Assembly (NCBI RefSeq): GCF_008327825.1
Contig: NZ_AP019827.1
Coordinates: 434,001-498,000, forward strand
Direction: 5' to 3'
Length of the DNA stretch: 64,000 nt
Source: Leptotrichia shahii
Lineage (GTDB): Bacteria > Fusobacteriota > Fusobacteriia > Fusobacteriales > Leptotrichiaceae
Positions 18,117 to 27,809 of the stretch are shown here, in pieces. Position numbers and translations under genes: made by a program. The notes below the pieces were generated by a model. That model ran no database searches. It saw nothing but the letters and a program-made list of their open reading frames with translations, and was not told the DNA's origin. Numbering within the stretch: position 1 is the stretch's first letter; the number at the start of each line of letters is the position of its first letter.

Positions 18117-18491
18117 CTATTTTTTTGAAATGCCAATCCCATTTTCAAACATATCAATTTCATTTTCCAACTCTTTTAAATCGTTTCTTACATAATGCTC
18201 GTTATCAGCTCCAAGTCTAAAAGTTCGTACTAACGGAATGTTTTTATGATTTATTTCAAACATATATTCTTCTACAATCATTTTTTTCTTATTATTGGTA
18301 TCATCATCTTCAAAATCTATAACAAGTGTTACATTTAAATCAGAAAGTTCATTAATGTCAATTTTCTTTTCATTTACAAAATAGTTTAAAATACACTGCT
18401 TTATTACAAATTCCAGCTCTTCCTCAATTACTTCACGTGGTTTCTCAATATTTTGCGTTAAATACAAGATAGCTTTATCTAAAAAAATCAT
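18117..18491 (-). CDS. Conserved-looking hypothetical protein
   Basis: A 124-residue acidic protein with no signal peptide or membrane segment. It starts MIFLDKAILYLTQNIEKPRE, has a helical N-terminal half and a central strand VTLVIDFEDDDTNNKKK, and ends KELENEIDMFENGIGISKK. I do not recognise the family. Codon use, an upstream AGGAAA-type site and the lack of a competing frame support it as a real gene. It stands alone, convergent with the radical SAM gene and divergent from lptB. A phage- or toxin-related role cannot be supported. Confidence 0.6.
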   Translation of the reverse strand: MIFLDKAILYLTQNIEKPREVIEEELEFVIKQCILNYFVNEKKIDINELSDLNVTLVIDFEDDDTNNKKKMIVEEYMFEINHKNIPLVRTFRLGADNEHYVRNDLKELENEIDMFENGIGISKK

Positions 18492-18717
18492 TTTTTATTT
18501 CCTTTCCTTTTACAATTATATTTCTTTTTAAATTATATAATAAAAATATTTTAAAAACAAATTTTTTTAATAATTTAAATCATTTATCAAATTTTTACAG
18601 TATCAATTTTAAAAAAAAGTAGAAAAAAAAGCAAAAATGATTTATAATATATCGAAGTAATAATAATTTTAAGAATTTAAAATTATTGGAGTTAAAATAA
18701 ATTGGTATTGAAAAAAA

Positions 18718-18840
18718 ATTGGGAAATATAAAAGTGAAGGCTATAAATTGGATGATAGTAATATTTATAGTGATGAGAGATTTTCAAATTTATTAAAAAG
18801 TAGAGAAAATAAAAAAATTAAAATTTTTACAAATAACTAG
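18718..18840 (+). pseudogene. Probable gene remnant upstream of lptB
   Basis: A frame ending at TAG 18838-18840 reads like real protein (GYKLDDSNIYSDERF, then LLKSRENKKIKIFTNN) but has no start: an in-frame TGA lies at 18709-18711. Another frame before it (IGIEKKLGNIKVKAI) seems to continue the same sequence, as if frameshifted. Together with AT-rich DNA it fills the 375-bp gap 18492-18866. Function unknown. Confidence 0.3.
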
Positions 18841-18866
18841 AAAAGAGAGAATAAGTAGGAGAGAAT

Positions 18867-19601
18867 ATGGCTAGAAAAATTAGTATAGAAGCCGATAGCT
18901 TGAAAAAGATATATAAAAACAGGGAAGTCGTAAAAAGTGTAAGCCTTGCGATGGAAAAGGGTGAAGTTGTAGGACTTCTTGGACCAAATGGGGCAGGAAA
19001 GACAACTACCTTTTATATGATTACAGGGATTGTAAGACCAAATCATGGAAGAGTAATGTACAATGGAGAGGAAATTACAAACTTGCCAATGTTTAAGAGG
19101 GCTAGACTTGGACTTGGGTATTTGCCGCAGGAAGCGTCAGTTTTTAGAAACTTGACTGTAGAAGAAAACATTGTTTCGGTTCTAGAAATGCGTGGGGTAA
19201 ATAAGAAGGAAAGAATTGCCACGATGCAAAGTCTGATTGAAGAATTTAAGTTGTCGCACGTTGCAAAAAGTTTGGGATATGCACTTTCTGGAGGGGAGCG
19301 TAGACGGGTGGAAATTGCTCGAACAATTTCTACAAATCCAGATTTTATATTGCTAGATGAGCCTTTTGCGGGAGTAGATCCGATTGCAGTTGAAGATATC
19401 CAGAATATAATAATGCAGCTAAAGGAACGTGGACTAGGAATTTTGATTACCGATCATAACGTGCGTGAAACATTGAGAATTACGGAAAGAGCTTACATAA
19501 TGGCAGAAGGGACTATTCTAATTGCAGGAACGAGTCAACAGATTGCAAATGATGAAACAGCGAGAAGGGTGTATCTAGGAGATAACTTCAAGTTAGACTA
19601 G
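18867..19601 (+). CDS. lptB: LPS export ABC transporter ATPase LptB
   Basis: The cytoplasmic ATPase that powers LptFG to pull lipopolysaccharide from the inner membrane. At 244 residues it matches LptB. Walker [10 protein letters not shown] is at 39-47, the Q-loop is in [19 protein letters not shown], signature LSGGERRR at 140-147, Walker [13 protein letters not shown] at 161-172, and the H-loop in [10 protein letters not shown]. The long match to YhbG/LptB rather than LivF supports the name, and lptF and lptG occur in this window at 27810 and 28921. lptA and lptC are not adjacent. The start follows GTAGGAGAG. Confidence 0.93.
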   Translation: MARKISIEADSLKKIYKNREVVKSVSLAMEKGEVVGLLGPNGAGKTTTFYMITGIVRPNHGRVMYNGEEITNLPMFKRARLGLGYLPQEASVFRNLTVEENIVSVLEMRGVNKKERIATMQSLIEEFKLSHVAKSLGYALSGGERRRVEIARTISTNPDFILLDEPFAGVDPIAVEDIQNIIMQLKERGLGILITDHNVRETLRITERAYIMAEGTILIAGTSQQIANDETARRVYLGDNFKLD

Positions 19602-19615
19602 GAGGATTGATTTTT

Positions 19616-20233
19616 TTGAAAAATATGATTTTAACATCATCTTTATACGAAAGTATGGGAATTGTCAAAAAGTTTCTGAATGAAAAAACTGAAAGCAAAA
19701 AAATATTATTTATTCCAACGGCAACTAATGTTGATGAATATAAAAAATATATACATCTTACGCAAAAGGTATTTGAAGACTTTGGATATGAAGTGGAAAA
19801 TTTTGATATTTCTGTTTTTTCAGAAGAAACTGTAAAAGAAAAAATATCGGAAACAAAGATAATTTTTGTTTCTGGTGGGAATACATTTTATTTATTACAG
19901 GAATTAAAGAAGAAAAATCTAATATCTTACTTGAGGGAAAAAATAGAAAATGGATTACTTTATATTGGAGAATCTGCAGGTTCTGTAATAACAGCTCCCA
20001 ATATAGGATATGCTGATATAGTGGATGACAAGGCACTAGCAACAGAATTGAATGATTATACTGGATTAAATCTTGTAGATTTTTATGTAGTTCCACATTT
20101 TGAAGAGGAGCCTTTTGTGGAAAGTTCTAGAAAAGTTGTTGAACTTTATAAAGATAAATTGGATTTGAAAGTGATTAATAATAAAGAAGTTGTATTGGTT
20201 GAAAATGATGATTTTAGGATAAGAAAAAAATAA
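19616..20233 (+). CDS. Peptidase E-like (family S51) hydrolase
   Basis: A class I glutamine-amidotransferase-like fold protein of about 205 residues. The nucleophile is Ser in GESAGSVITAPNIGYAD, preceded by FVSGGNTFYLLQEL, both typical of S51 peptidases such as PepE (aspartyl dipeptidase) and cyanophycinase. A PHF segment (VDFYVVPHFEEEP) supplies the catalytic His. AGGAGG at 19600-19605 best serves the TTG at 19616 (10-nt spacer); the TTG at 19607 is too close and the ATG at 19625 is a further option. It follows lptB by 14 nt and may be cotranscribed. Substrate is not known. Confidence 0.82.
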   Translation: MKNMILTSSLYESMGIVKKFLNEKTESKKILFIPTATNVDEYKKYIHLTQKVFEDFGYEVENFDISVFSEETVKEKISETKIIFVSGGNTFYLLQELKKKNLISYLREKIENGLLYIGESAGSVITAPNIGYADIVDDKALATELNDYTGLNLVDFYVVPHFEEEPFVESSRKVVELYKDKLDLKVINNKEVVLVENDDFRIRKK

Positions 20234-20234
20234 A

Positions 20235-20446
20235 TACTTATTAAGAGATTATTTGAATGGAAATTTTGATGAAATACTTAAATTAAAAGATTTTGGGGTT
20301 TATTTATGGCTAGAAAAAAAGAATGAATAAGCAAAATCGAAAATCTTAAAGAAAAAGAAAAAATTAATAGCAGTTTTAATTGGACAAATTTTTATGTGTT
20401 CTTAGAAAAATTTAAGGAAGTTTTTAATAAGTTTGAAATGGAATAA
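20235..20446 (+). pseudogene. Frameshifted gene remnant downstream of peptidase E
   Basis: Two consecutive frames look coding. One reads RDYLNGNFDEILKLKDFG to NE-stop at 20330, and the next reads SKIENLKEKEKINSSFN to KFEME-stop at 20446. The second begins exactly where the first ends, near an A-run (20313-20319), as expected after a frameshift. No good start or ribosome site is seen. The rest of 20234-20526 is AT-rich. Confidence 0.35.
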
Positions 20447-20526
20447 TACTTTAAAATTAAAATAAAATATTGAAAAAACAAGAATTTATAAAAATATATA
20501 AATTGTAATTAAAGAAAGGAAAAAAA

Positions 20527-23142
20527 ATGACAGGAAATGAAATAAGAAAAAGTTTTGTAGATTTTTTTAAATCAAAGGAGCATAAACATTTTGAAAGTGC
20601 GTCGCTTATACCAGATGATAAGAGCTTGTTGCTGACTGTAGCAGGGATGGTACCGTTTAAGCCATTCTTTTTGGGAGAAAAGGAGGCACCATTTAAAAGG
20701 ATTACGACTTATCAGAAATGTATCAGGACTAATGACTTGGAAAATGTAGGGAGAACGCCTAGACATCATACATTTTTTGAAATGTTGGGTAATTTCTCGT
20801 TTGGAGATTATTTTAAAAAGGAAGCTATCGAGTGGTCTTGGGAATATATAACGAAAGTATTGAAACTGGAAGAGGACAGACTTTGGGTGTCTGTGTATAA
20901 AACAGATGATGAAGCTTATGAAATTTGGAACAAGGAAATTGGAGTGCCAGAAGAAAGAATTGTTAGGCTTGGAGAAGAGGACAACTGGTGGGCAGCAGGA
21001 CCTGTAGGTTCTTGCGGGCCTTGTAGCGAGATTTATTACGATACTCAGAATATGGGAAAAAATAACGAAGAAGCTGACAGAAAGCCAGGAGATGACGGAG
21101 ATAGATTTTTAGAAATTTGGAATCTGGTATTTACTGAATGGAACAGGCTTGAAGATGGTTCACTTGTACCACTTCCAGAAAAAAATATTGACACAGGGGC
21201 AGGACTTGAGAGAATTGCTTCAGTTGTGCAAAACAAGGATAACAACTTTGATACTGATTTGTTTACAAATATTACAAAAGGTATAAAATCTGTACTTGAA
21301 ATTCAAGGAAATGAAAATGAGGAAGCAATAAAAATTATTGCCGATCACGTAAGAGCATCAGTATTTTTGATTGGAGATGGAGTGTTGCCGTCAAACGAAG
21401 GACGTGGATATATTTTAAGAAAAATTATAAGACGTGCCTTTGGAGCTGGAAGTTCTGCAAAACAGAAAGTTTTTGAAAAAGAGGATATATTTCTTTATAA
21501 ATTAGTACCTTATGTTCTTGAAACAATGAATGAAGCATATCCAGAATTAGCTGAAAAGCAGGAATACATTGAAAAAGTTATAAGGCTGGAAGAAGAAAGA
21601 TTTGCAACAACTTTGAAAAATGGAACTGAAATGCTGGAAGAAGAAATTCAGAAATTAAAAGAGGCAAATCAGAAGGAATTGCCAGCTGAACTGACTTTCA
21701 AATTGTATGACACTTTTGGATTCCCATTTGAACTTACAAAATTGATTTTGGAAAATCAAGGATTTGAAGCATCAGAAGAAGAATTTGAGAAAAAACTGGC
21801 AGAACAGGTGCAACGTTCAAAGGACAGCAGAACAACAATTTCTGATATGATAAAAGATGAATTTATAGATGAATTTTTTGAAAAACATGGGAAAACTGAA
21901 TTTACTGGATATTTACAAAATTTTGAGGAAAAAAGCACGCTTTTACATATTGCCAAAAGTGAAGGAATTTCAGGATATGAGATGATTTTTGACAAAACAC
22001 CGTTTTATGCTGAATCTGGAGGGCAAGTTGCTGATACAGGAATTATTACTTCTGGAGAATTTGAAGGAAGAGTTGTAAATGTGGTTAAAAAACATGATGT
22101 CTTTATTCATCAGGTTGAAATCACAAGGGGAATTGCTCCAGCTGTAGGCGTGGAAGTGAAAATGCAAATTGACATAAATCGTAGAAAAGATATTCAGAGA
22201 AATCATACGGCTACACATATTTTACACAAAGTTTTAAGAGAAAATCTTGGAACACACGTTGAACAGTCTGGATCACTTGTTGATGATGAAAAATTAAGAT
22301 TTGACTTTTCACATTATGAGGCAATCAGTCCAGAAATGATTGAAAAAATTGAAAAAGGTGTAAATGACATTATTTTATCAAATTTACAGGTAAAAATAAA
22401 TTATGAAAATATTGAAGATGCAAAGGCAAGAGGAGCGATGGCATTATTTTCAGACAAATATGGAGATGTAGTCCGTGTTGTGGAAATTGATGGATATTCA
22501 ATTGAACTTTGTGGGGGAACACATGTTAAATCGACGGGAGAAATCGGATTATTCAATATTGAGTCTGAAAACGGTATTGCTTCAGGAACACGTAGAATTA
22601 CAGCTACAACAGGACACAAGAGTTTAAATTATGTAAACAGGCTTGAAGAAAAAATAAAGGAAATATCTGATATTTTCAGAACAGATGAAAAAAATGTTGT
22701 TGATATTATTGAAAAATATATTGGGGATATGAGAGCTGCAGTAAAAGTGTATGAAGAAATGCAGACAAAACTTGTAAAATATGAAATCAATGAAATGCTT
22801 GAGAATGTTGAAACAGTAAATGGTGTGAAAGTATTAAAAACTTCATTTGAAAATAAAAATGTTGATGAGCTGAAAGAGATTGTAGATAGAGGAAAAGAAA
22901 AAATGCAGTCTGGAATCATCATTTTGGGAACAAATAACGATGGAAAGGCAATCTTTGTAGTAGGAGTTACAAAAGACTTGATTTCAAAAGTGAAGGCTGG
23001 AGAAATAGTAAAAGTTGCGGCTCAAGTTGCTGGCGGAAACGGTGGAGGACGTCCTGACTTTGCACAAGCTGGTGGAAAAAATGGAAGTGCTGTAAAAGAA
23101 GCTGTAAACAAAGCGTTTGAGTTTGTAAACGAAAAATTATAA
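20527..23142 (+). CDS. alaS: Alanyl-tRNA synthetase
   Basis: It charges tRNA(Ala) and has the full length of 871 residues. From N to C: class II aminoacylation core with FFEMLGNFSFGDYFK and the DTGAGLERI motif, tRNA-recognition domain, editing domain with the zinc-binding HTATHILHK and CGGTH motifs, and a C-terminal DHHA1 region ending in GGGRPDFAQAGG. The ATG follows AAAGAAAGGAA. No T-box is visible in the short gap upstream. A hairpin repeat at 23167 lies just downstream and may end the transcript. Confidence 0.98.
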   Translation: MTGNEIRKSFVDFFKSKEHKHFESASLIPDDKSLLLTVAGMVPFKPFFLGEKEAPFKRITTYQKCIRTNDLENVGRTPRHHTFFEMLGNFSFGDYFKKEAIEWSWEYITKVLKLEEDRLWVSVYKTDDEAYEIWNKEIGVPEERIVRLGEEDNWWAAGPVGSCGPCSEIYYDTQNMGKNNEEADRKPGDDGDRFLEIWNLVFTEWNRLEDGSLVPLPEKNIDTGAGLERIASVVQNKDNNFDTDLFTNITKGIKSVLEIQGNENEEAIKIIADHVRASVFLIGDGVLPSNEGRGYILRKIIRRAFGAGSSAKQKVFEKEDIFLYKLVPYVLETMNEAYPELAEKQEYIEKVIRLEEERFATTLKNGTEMLEEEIQKLKEANQKELPAELTFKLYDTFGFPFELTKLILENQGFEASEEEFEKKLAEQVQRSKDSRTTISDMIKDEFIDEFFEKHGKTEFTGYLQNFEEKSTLLHIAKSEGISGYEMIFDKTPFYAESGGQVADTGIITSGEFEGRVVNVVKKHDVFIHQVEITRGIAPAVGVEVKMQIDINRRKDIQRNHTATHILHKVLRENLGTHVEQSGSLVDDEKLRFDFSHYEAISPEMIEKIEKGVNDIILSNLQVKINYENIEDAKARGAMALFSDKYGDVVRVVEIDGYSIELCGGTHVKSTGEIGLFNIESENGIASGTRRITATTGHKSLNYVNRLEEKIKEISDIFRTDEKNVVDIIEKYIGDMRAAVKVYEEMQTKLVKYEINEMLENVETVNGVKVLKTSFENKNVDELKEIVDRGKEKMQSGIIILGTNNDGKAIFVVGVTKDLISKVKAGEIVKVAAQVAGGNGGGRPDFAQAGGKNGSAVKEAVNKAFEFVNEKL

Positions 23143-23166
23143 TTTTATAATCACGTAAATGTTACT

Positions 23167-23193
23167 TAGCAAGGGATCAAGCCCCTTTGTCAA
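23167..23193 (+). repeat. AAGGGG/CCCCTT hairpin repeat
   Basis: TAGCAAGGGATCAAGCCCCT followed by TTGTCAAAA, with arms AAGGG/CCCTT. It sits 25 bp after the alaS stop and before ruvX. The flank AAATTTAGAAATGAGAAA resembles that after copy 18022. Confidence 0.65.
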
Positions 23194-23244
23194 AAGTAAA
23201 ATTAAATTATGATTTGAATAATAAAATTTAGAAATGAGAAAAAG

Positions 23245-23661
23245 ATGAGAAAATTTATTGGACTTGATGTCGGAGATGTGAGAATTGGGGTTGCAAAATG
23301 CGATCCAATGGGAATTCTTGCGACTGCTCTTGAAGTGATTGATAGAAATAAAACTGAGCCTATTTCTCGGATAAAAGAAATATTGGATGATGAAAACACA
23401 AAAAAAGTCGTTGTTGGACTTCCGAAAAGTTTGGATGGAACAAAAAAAAGACAAGTTGAAAAGGTTGAAGAATTTGTGGAAGATCTAAAAAAAGAAATAT
23501 CTGGAATTCAGATTATTTTTGTGGATGAGAGATATACGACAACAGAAGCAGAACATTATTTAAAGAATTATTCCAAAAAGAATGGGAAAGAGCGAAGAAA
23601 AGTTGTAGATATGGTGGCAGCATCAATCATTTTGCAAAAATATTTAGATACGTTAGTTTAG
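23245..23661 (+). CDS. ruvX: Holliday junction resolvase-like YqgF/RuvX protein
   Basis: A 138-residue RNase H-fold protein, the normal YqgF length. The first acidic motif is FIGLDVGDVRIGVAKCD at residues 4-20, the central VVVGLPKSLDG is at about 53-63 and the second acidic site is in FVDERYTTTEAE (D, E). Members process pre-16S rRNA in E. coli and were first proposed as Holliday resolvases. It lies between alaS and secD, an arrangement in which alaS and yqgF neighbour each other as in many bacteria. The ATG at 23245 follows GAGAAAAAG. Confidence 0.93.
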   Translation: MRKFIGLDVGDVRIGVAKCDPMGILATALEVIDRNKTEPISRIKEILDDENTKKVVVGLPKSLDGTKKRQVEKVEEFVEDLKKEISGIQIIFVDERYTTTEAEHYLKNYSKKNGKERRKVVDMVAASIILQKYLDTLV

Positions 23662-23819
23662 AATTATTTTATTTATATAATAATTTCTTTTAACGAAATT
23701 TTGTTTAAAAATTTTTAATAAAAGTAAATTTTAATGACTAAATAAAAATCAGTAATCTAAATAATTGGAGAATAAATTTATGAAAAATATTTAGATAGGA
23801 AAAAAGGAAGGATAAAAAA

Positions 23820-25037
23820 ATGCAGAATAAAAAATCACATTATGTTTGGTTACTTTTGGTAATTTTTGTTCCAGCTCTTATTTTGTACTTTAATAAAGTA
23901 AAACTGGGACTTGATTTACGTGGTGGAACATCAGTTGTATTACAGGCACAGGGGAAAATAGAGGCTGATACAATGAGTAAGGTTAGAAATATTATTGAAA
24001 GACGGGTAAATAGTATTGGAGTGGCTGAACCTGTTATTCAGCTTAGTGGAAATGATAAATTGATAGTGGAACTTGCAGGAATAAAAGATCCTCAAAAAGC
24101 TGTTGAATTAATTGGTACAACGGCAAAACTTGAGTTTAGAATAAAAAATAAGGATGGTTCTTATGGGCCTGTGCTTTTGGAGGGCTCTGCCTTAAAATCC
24201 GCAGGAGTAACAAGAGATCAAATGGGAATGCCGTCAGTCAGTTTTGAATTAAGTTCGCAAGGGGCAAATACTTTTGCTAAGATTACAAGAGAAAATATTG
24301 GAAAGCAACTGGCGATAATGCTAGATAATAAAGAACAGTCGGCTCCTACGATTAATAGTGAAATTAGTGGAGGAAGTGGAGTTATAACTGGAAGATTTTC
24401 AATGGAAGAAGCAAATAACCTTGCAAATCTATTAAAATCAGGAGCATTGCCTGTGGAAATCAAAATTGTTGAAAATAGAACAGTTGGAGCTACACTTGGA
24501 GTGGATTCGATAAGACAAACTGGTGTAGCTGGATTAATTGCTCTATGTGTAATTTCAGTATTTATGATCGCTATTTATAAAATACCTGGAATTGTGGCGG
24601 ATATTGCGCTTCTTATAAATGGAGTTTTAGTTTTAGGATTGCTTAGTGGTGTAGGTGCAGCTTTGACACTTCCTGGAATTGCTGGATTTATATTGACATT
24701 AGGAATGGCAGTTGATTCAAATGTAATTACTTATGAGAGAATAAAGGAAGAACTGCGGCTTGGAGAATCATTGCACGATGCGGTGGAAAAAGGTTATGAA
24801 AATGCTTTTCCTGCGATAATTGATGGAAATATAACAACGTTACTTGTGGCGGCTGTGTTATTTTTCTTTGGAACAGGACCGATAAAGGGATTTGCTGTGA
24901 CATTATCACTTGGTGTAGTTGCTACAGTAATTACAGGGGTATTTGTTTCAAAAATATTCTTGAGACTATTTATAAAAGTATTTAAAATAAAAAGAGAACG
25001 ATTGTTCTGGAAAGGAGCTTTAAATAATGAAGATTAA
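23820..25037 (+). CDS. secD: Protein translocase subunit SecD
   Basis: An inner-membrane SecYEG accessory that uses the proton or sodium gradient to drive late steps of export. At 405 residues it is the short form, with a reduced P1 head compared to E. coli SecD. TM1 is at about 8-24, followed by the motif VKLGLDLRGGTSVVLQ. The D4 region has GFILTLGMAVDSNVITYERI, with the conserved Asp, and TM2-6 follow. secF begins 11 nt before its stop, so the two are translationally coupled. It heads the run secD-secF-alr-cvpA-lptF-lptG. Confidence 0.97.
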   Translation: MQNKKSHYVWLLLVIFVPALILYFNKVKLGLDLRGGTSVVLQAQGKIEADTMSKVRNIIERRVNSIGVAEPVIQLSGNDKLIVELAGIKDPQKAVELIGTTAKLEFRIKNKDGSYGPVLLEGSALKSAGVTRDQMGMPSVSFELSSQGANTFAKITRENIGKQLAIMLDNKEQSAPTINSEISGGSGVITGRFSMEEANNLANLLKSGALPVEIKIVENRTVGATLGVDSIRQTGVAGLIALCVISVFMIAIYKIPGIVADIALLINGVLVLGLLSGVGAALTLPGIAGFILTLGMAVDSNVITYERIKEELRLGESLHDAVEKGYENAFPAIIDGNITTLLVAAVLFFFGTGPIKGFAVTLSLGVVATVITGVFVSKIFLRLFIKVFKIKRERLFWKGALNNED

Positions 25038-25998
25038 TTTGAAAGTTATAAAAAAGAGAAAACTTTATTTGGGAATTTCAGTGGCAATGGTTTTAATTTC
25101 ACTAATATCACTATTTACTATAAAATTAAATTTGGGAGTTGATTTTAAAGGAGGAGAATTAATTCAATTAAAATATAACCAAAAAATAGACCAAAATGCA
25201 GTAAATAATGCCTTAAACAGCTTAGTTGGACAAATTCCTCAAATGAAAGCCAAAAGAGTGCAGTTTTCCGATACGGATAATACAGTTATTATAAGAACTG
25301 AGCAAATGAGCGGTTCTCAAAAGGCAAAAATAATGTCAGAGCTAAATCAAAAAACTGGGAAATATGAAGTTGTAAAAAATGAAACTGTAGGTGCGGTAAT
25401 TGGTAAGGAATTGACAGCAAATGCATTTCAAGCATTAATAATAGGAAGCATATTGATTATTATTTATATAACAGTAAGATTTGAGTTCATTTATGCCGTA
25501 GCAGGAATTGTGGCATTAATTCACGATGTTATTATTTCTTTTGGAGTTATCACAATGCTTAGATATGAGATAGATACTCCGTTTATTGCGGCAATTCTTA
25601 CAATTTTGGGATACTCCATCAACGATACGATTGTTGTATTTGACAGAATTAGGGAAAATATTAAGAAAAATAGATCAGGTAGAAATAAAGTTACGATGTC
25701 ATTTGGTGAAGTAATAGAAAAATCTATAAATCAAGTATTTACAAGATCAATTTATACTTCATTGACTACATTGTTTTCTGTAATTGTGCTTCTTATTCTT
25801 GGTGGAGATACATTGAAGACTTTTAGTATGACATTATTTGTGGGAATGTTAGTTGGAACATATTCATCAGTATTTGTGGCAAGCCCTTTAGTTTATATTA
25901 TGAAAAAAGGTAAAGATGAGCCAAAAGCAAAAGATACTATAAAAGATTCTGGAAAAACAGTAAATGGCTATGATGAAAAGGATAAGGTTTTAGTTTAG
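25027..25998 (+). CDS. secF: Protein translocase subunit SecF
   Basis: The partner of SecD in the SecDF complex at 323 residues. TM1 is at about residues 14-30, followed by LGVDFKGGELIQLKY. The family motif ILGYSINDTIVVFDRIREN lies in the TM4-5 region, and TM6 is followed by a Lys/Asp-rich tail. The start overlaps secD by 11 nt, so both are made from one mRNA. The two proteins are separate, unlike the fused SecDF of Bacillus. Confidence 0.97.
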   Translation: MKINLKVIKKRKLYLGISVAMVLISLISLFTIKLNLGVDFKGGELIQLKYNQKIDQNAVNNALNSLVGQIPQMKAKRVQFSDTDNTVIIRTEQMSGSQKAKIMSELNQKTGKYEVVKNETVGAVIGKELTANAFQALIIGSILIIIYITVRFEFIYAVAGIVALIHDVIISFGVITMLRYEIDTPFIAAILTILGYSINDTIVVFDRIRENIKKNRSGRNKVTMSFGEVIEKSINQVFTRSIYTSLTTLFSVIVLLILGGDTLKTFSMTLFVGMLVGTYSSVFVASPLVYIMKKGKDEPKAKDTIKDSGKTVNGYDEKDKVLV

Positions 25999-26055
25999 TT
26001 AATTTACAAATATAATAAAAAAATAAAATGATAAGTTTAGAAGGTGAAATGAAAA

Positions 26056-27153
26056 ATGCGATGCTGGGCAGAAATAAATATAAATAATTTATATAGCAAT
26101 ATTGATGAAATTCAAAAAATTGTGCCTAAAGAAAAAATAATAGCAGTAATAAAGGCTGATGCTTATGGGCATGGAATGTTAAAAATATGCGATGCCTTAA
26201 TAAAAAAAGGAATTAAAAATTTTGCTGTGGCAACAAGTGATGAAGCACTTAAAATAAAGGAGCTCCATAATGATATTATGGTGCTGATATTGGGACCTGT
26301 GGAAAATGAATATATGGATCTCATTGCTGACAAGAAAATTTATTTTATGGTTACAGATTTTGAAGAAATAGAATTTTTAGAAAAAACTGGAACAGAAAAC
26401 AGTAAAACTGTAGATGTGTTTATAAAGATAGATACAGGAATGGGACGTGTAGGTTTTCAGGAAAATGAAGCAGGACAATTAAATAAAATTCTTAAGAATG
26501 TTAAGCATATTAATCCAATAGGAATCTTTTCGCATTTTTCATCATCTGATAGCGACAAAGAATATACAAAATTGCAGGAAAGAAAATTTAAAGCAATGTG
26601 TGAAAAAATATCAAGTGGAATACCATCAATACGATACAGACATTTGCACAACAGCTTTGGAACTTTAAAGTTTCAAGAAAGCATAGAAGATTTTGTGAGG
26701 GCTGGAATTATAATTTATGGAGGAGTTACAGATAGGGAAACAGCACCTTATAAATTTAAGCCTGTAATGTCTCTTTTTGCGAAAATAAGCTATATAAAAA
26801 CATTAAAGGAAGACAGTTTTATAAGTTATGGAAACACTTATCTTGGAAAAGCTGGAAAAACTTATGCGACTGTTTCTATTGGATATGCTGATGGAGTAAG
26901 GCGTGACTTGTCAAACAAAGGTTATGTCTTTTATAAGGGGCATAAGTGTGAAATTGTAGGACGTGTCTGTATGGATCAGCTTATGATTTTGCTTCCTGAA
27001 GAATTGGAAGGTGTGGCTCAAAAAGGTGATGTTGTGGAGTTTTTTGGTGAGAATATAGGTGTTGCGGAAGTTGCTGAATTATGTGGCACTATTTCATACG
27101 AAATTTTATGTGGAATAAGTCAAAGAGTGCCTAGAATTTATGTAGAAAAATAG
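26056..27153 (+). CDS. alr: Alanine racemase
   Basis: A PLP enzyme that makes D-alanine for peptidoglycan. It has 365 residues. The PLP lysine is in VIKADAYGHG near residues 33-42, the GRVGF motif follows IKIDTGM, and the catalytic Tyr region SISYANGV-like stretch appears as SIGYADGVRRDL with GRVCMDQLM after it. The ATG at 26056 follows GAAGGTGAAATG. It is the third gene in the secDF run, and its product joins rodA downstream in cell wall synthesis. Confidence 0.96.
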   Translation: MRCWAEININNLYSNIDEIQKIVPKEKIIAVIKADAYGHGMLKICDALIKKGIKNFAVATSDEALKIKELHNDIMVLILGPVENEYMDLIADKKIYFMVTDFEEIEFLEKTGTENSKTVDVFIKIDTGMGRVGFQENEAGQLNKILKNVKHINPIGIFSHFSSSDSDKEYTKLQERKFKAMCEKISSGIPSIRYRHLHNSFGTLKFQESIEDFVRAGIIIYGGVTDRETAPYKFKPVMSLFAKISYIKTLKEDSFISYGNTYLGKAGKTYATVSIGYADGVRRDLSNKGYVFYKGHKCEIVGRVCMDQLMILLPEELEGVAQKGDVVEFFGENIGVAEVAELCGTISYEILCGISQRVPRIYVEK

Positions 27154-27163
27154 GAGTAAAAAA

Positions 27164-27745
27164 ATGATACTGGATATTGGATTTGTAGTCTTATTGATAA
27201 TATTTATATTTCTTGGATATAAGAGAGGTTTTTCACTGGAATTTTTTAATATGTTTAAGTATATTTTTATTATTTTTATAACAAATTATGTTTATAAATT
27301 TTTTCTAGATTCAAAAAGAATTAAGCCGCAAAGTCAGTTGAAAATATTTATTATCATTGTTGTAATCCAATATATTATCTATTCTGCCATTTTGATAATT
27401 AATAGAGAATTTTTGAAAAGTATAAAAATAAAAAGATTTGATAAATCTTCTGGAATGATATTTGGGATAATGAAATTATTTTTTGTTGCGATTATTGTCT
27501 ATATTGTAGTAGTTATAGGATCTATAAAAAGTAAAAAAATAAAAATCATAAGAGATAAAAGTTTTTGTGTAAAGATTATGACAGAATATGCGTTAAGGGT
27601 TACAGATACTTTTCCTAGATTTATAAAAAATGATGTGGAAAGATACGTGATAAGTCAAAGGGAAAAGGAGGTAATAAATGATGTTTTGAATGATTATGAA
27701 AATCCAAAACCAGATGAATTTGAAAAATCAAAAGATATTAATTAA
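27164..27745 (+). CDS. CvpA-like membrane protein
   Basis: A 193-residue protein with about four hydrophobic segments. The start MILDIGFVVLLIIFIFLGYKRGF is the usual CvpA N-terminus, with the conserved GYKRGF after TM1. The C-terminal half is hydrophilic and charged (KNDVERYVISQREKEV). CvpA proteins were linked to colicin V production and to envelope stress in gamma-proteobacteria; in other bacteria the role is not settled. It follows alr by 10 nt and precedes lptF by 64 nt, inside an envelope-related operon. Confidence 0.75.
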   Translation: MILDIGFVVLLIIFIFLGYKRGFSLEFFNMFKYIFIIFITNYVYKFFLDSKRIKPQSQLKIFIIIVVIQYIIYSAILIINREFLKSIKIKRFDKSSGMIFGIMKLFFVAIIVYIVVVIGSIKSKKIKIIRDKSFCVKIMTEYALRVTDTFPRFIKNDVERYVISQREKEVINDVLNDYENPKPDEFEKSKDIN

Positions 27746-27809
27746 AATAAATAAAAAAGTTTACGAAAAAATGGAATAAAAGAAAAATAAAAAAGGAAAA
27801 TTGATAAAA

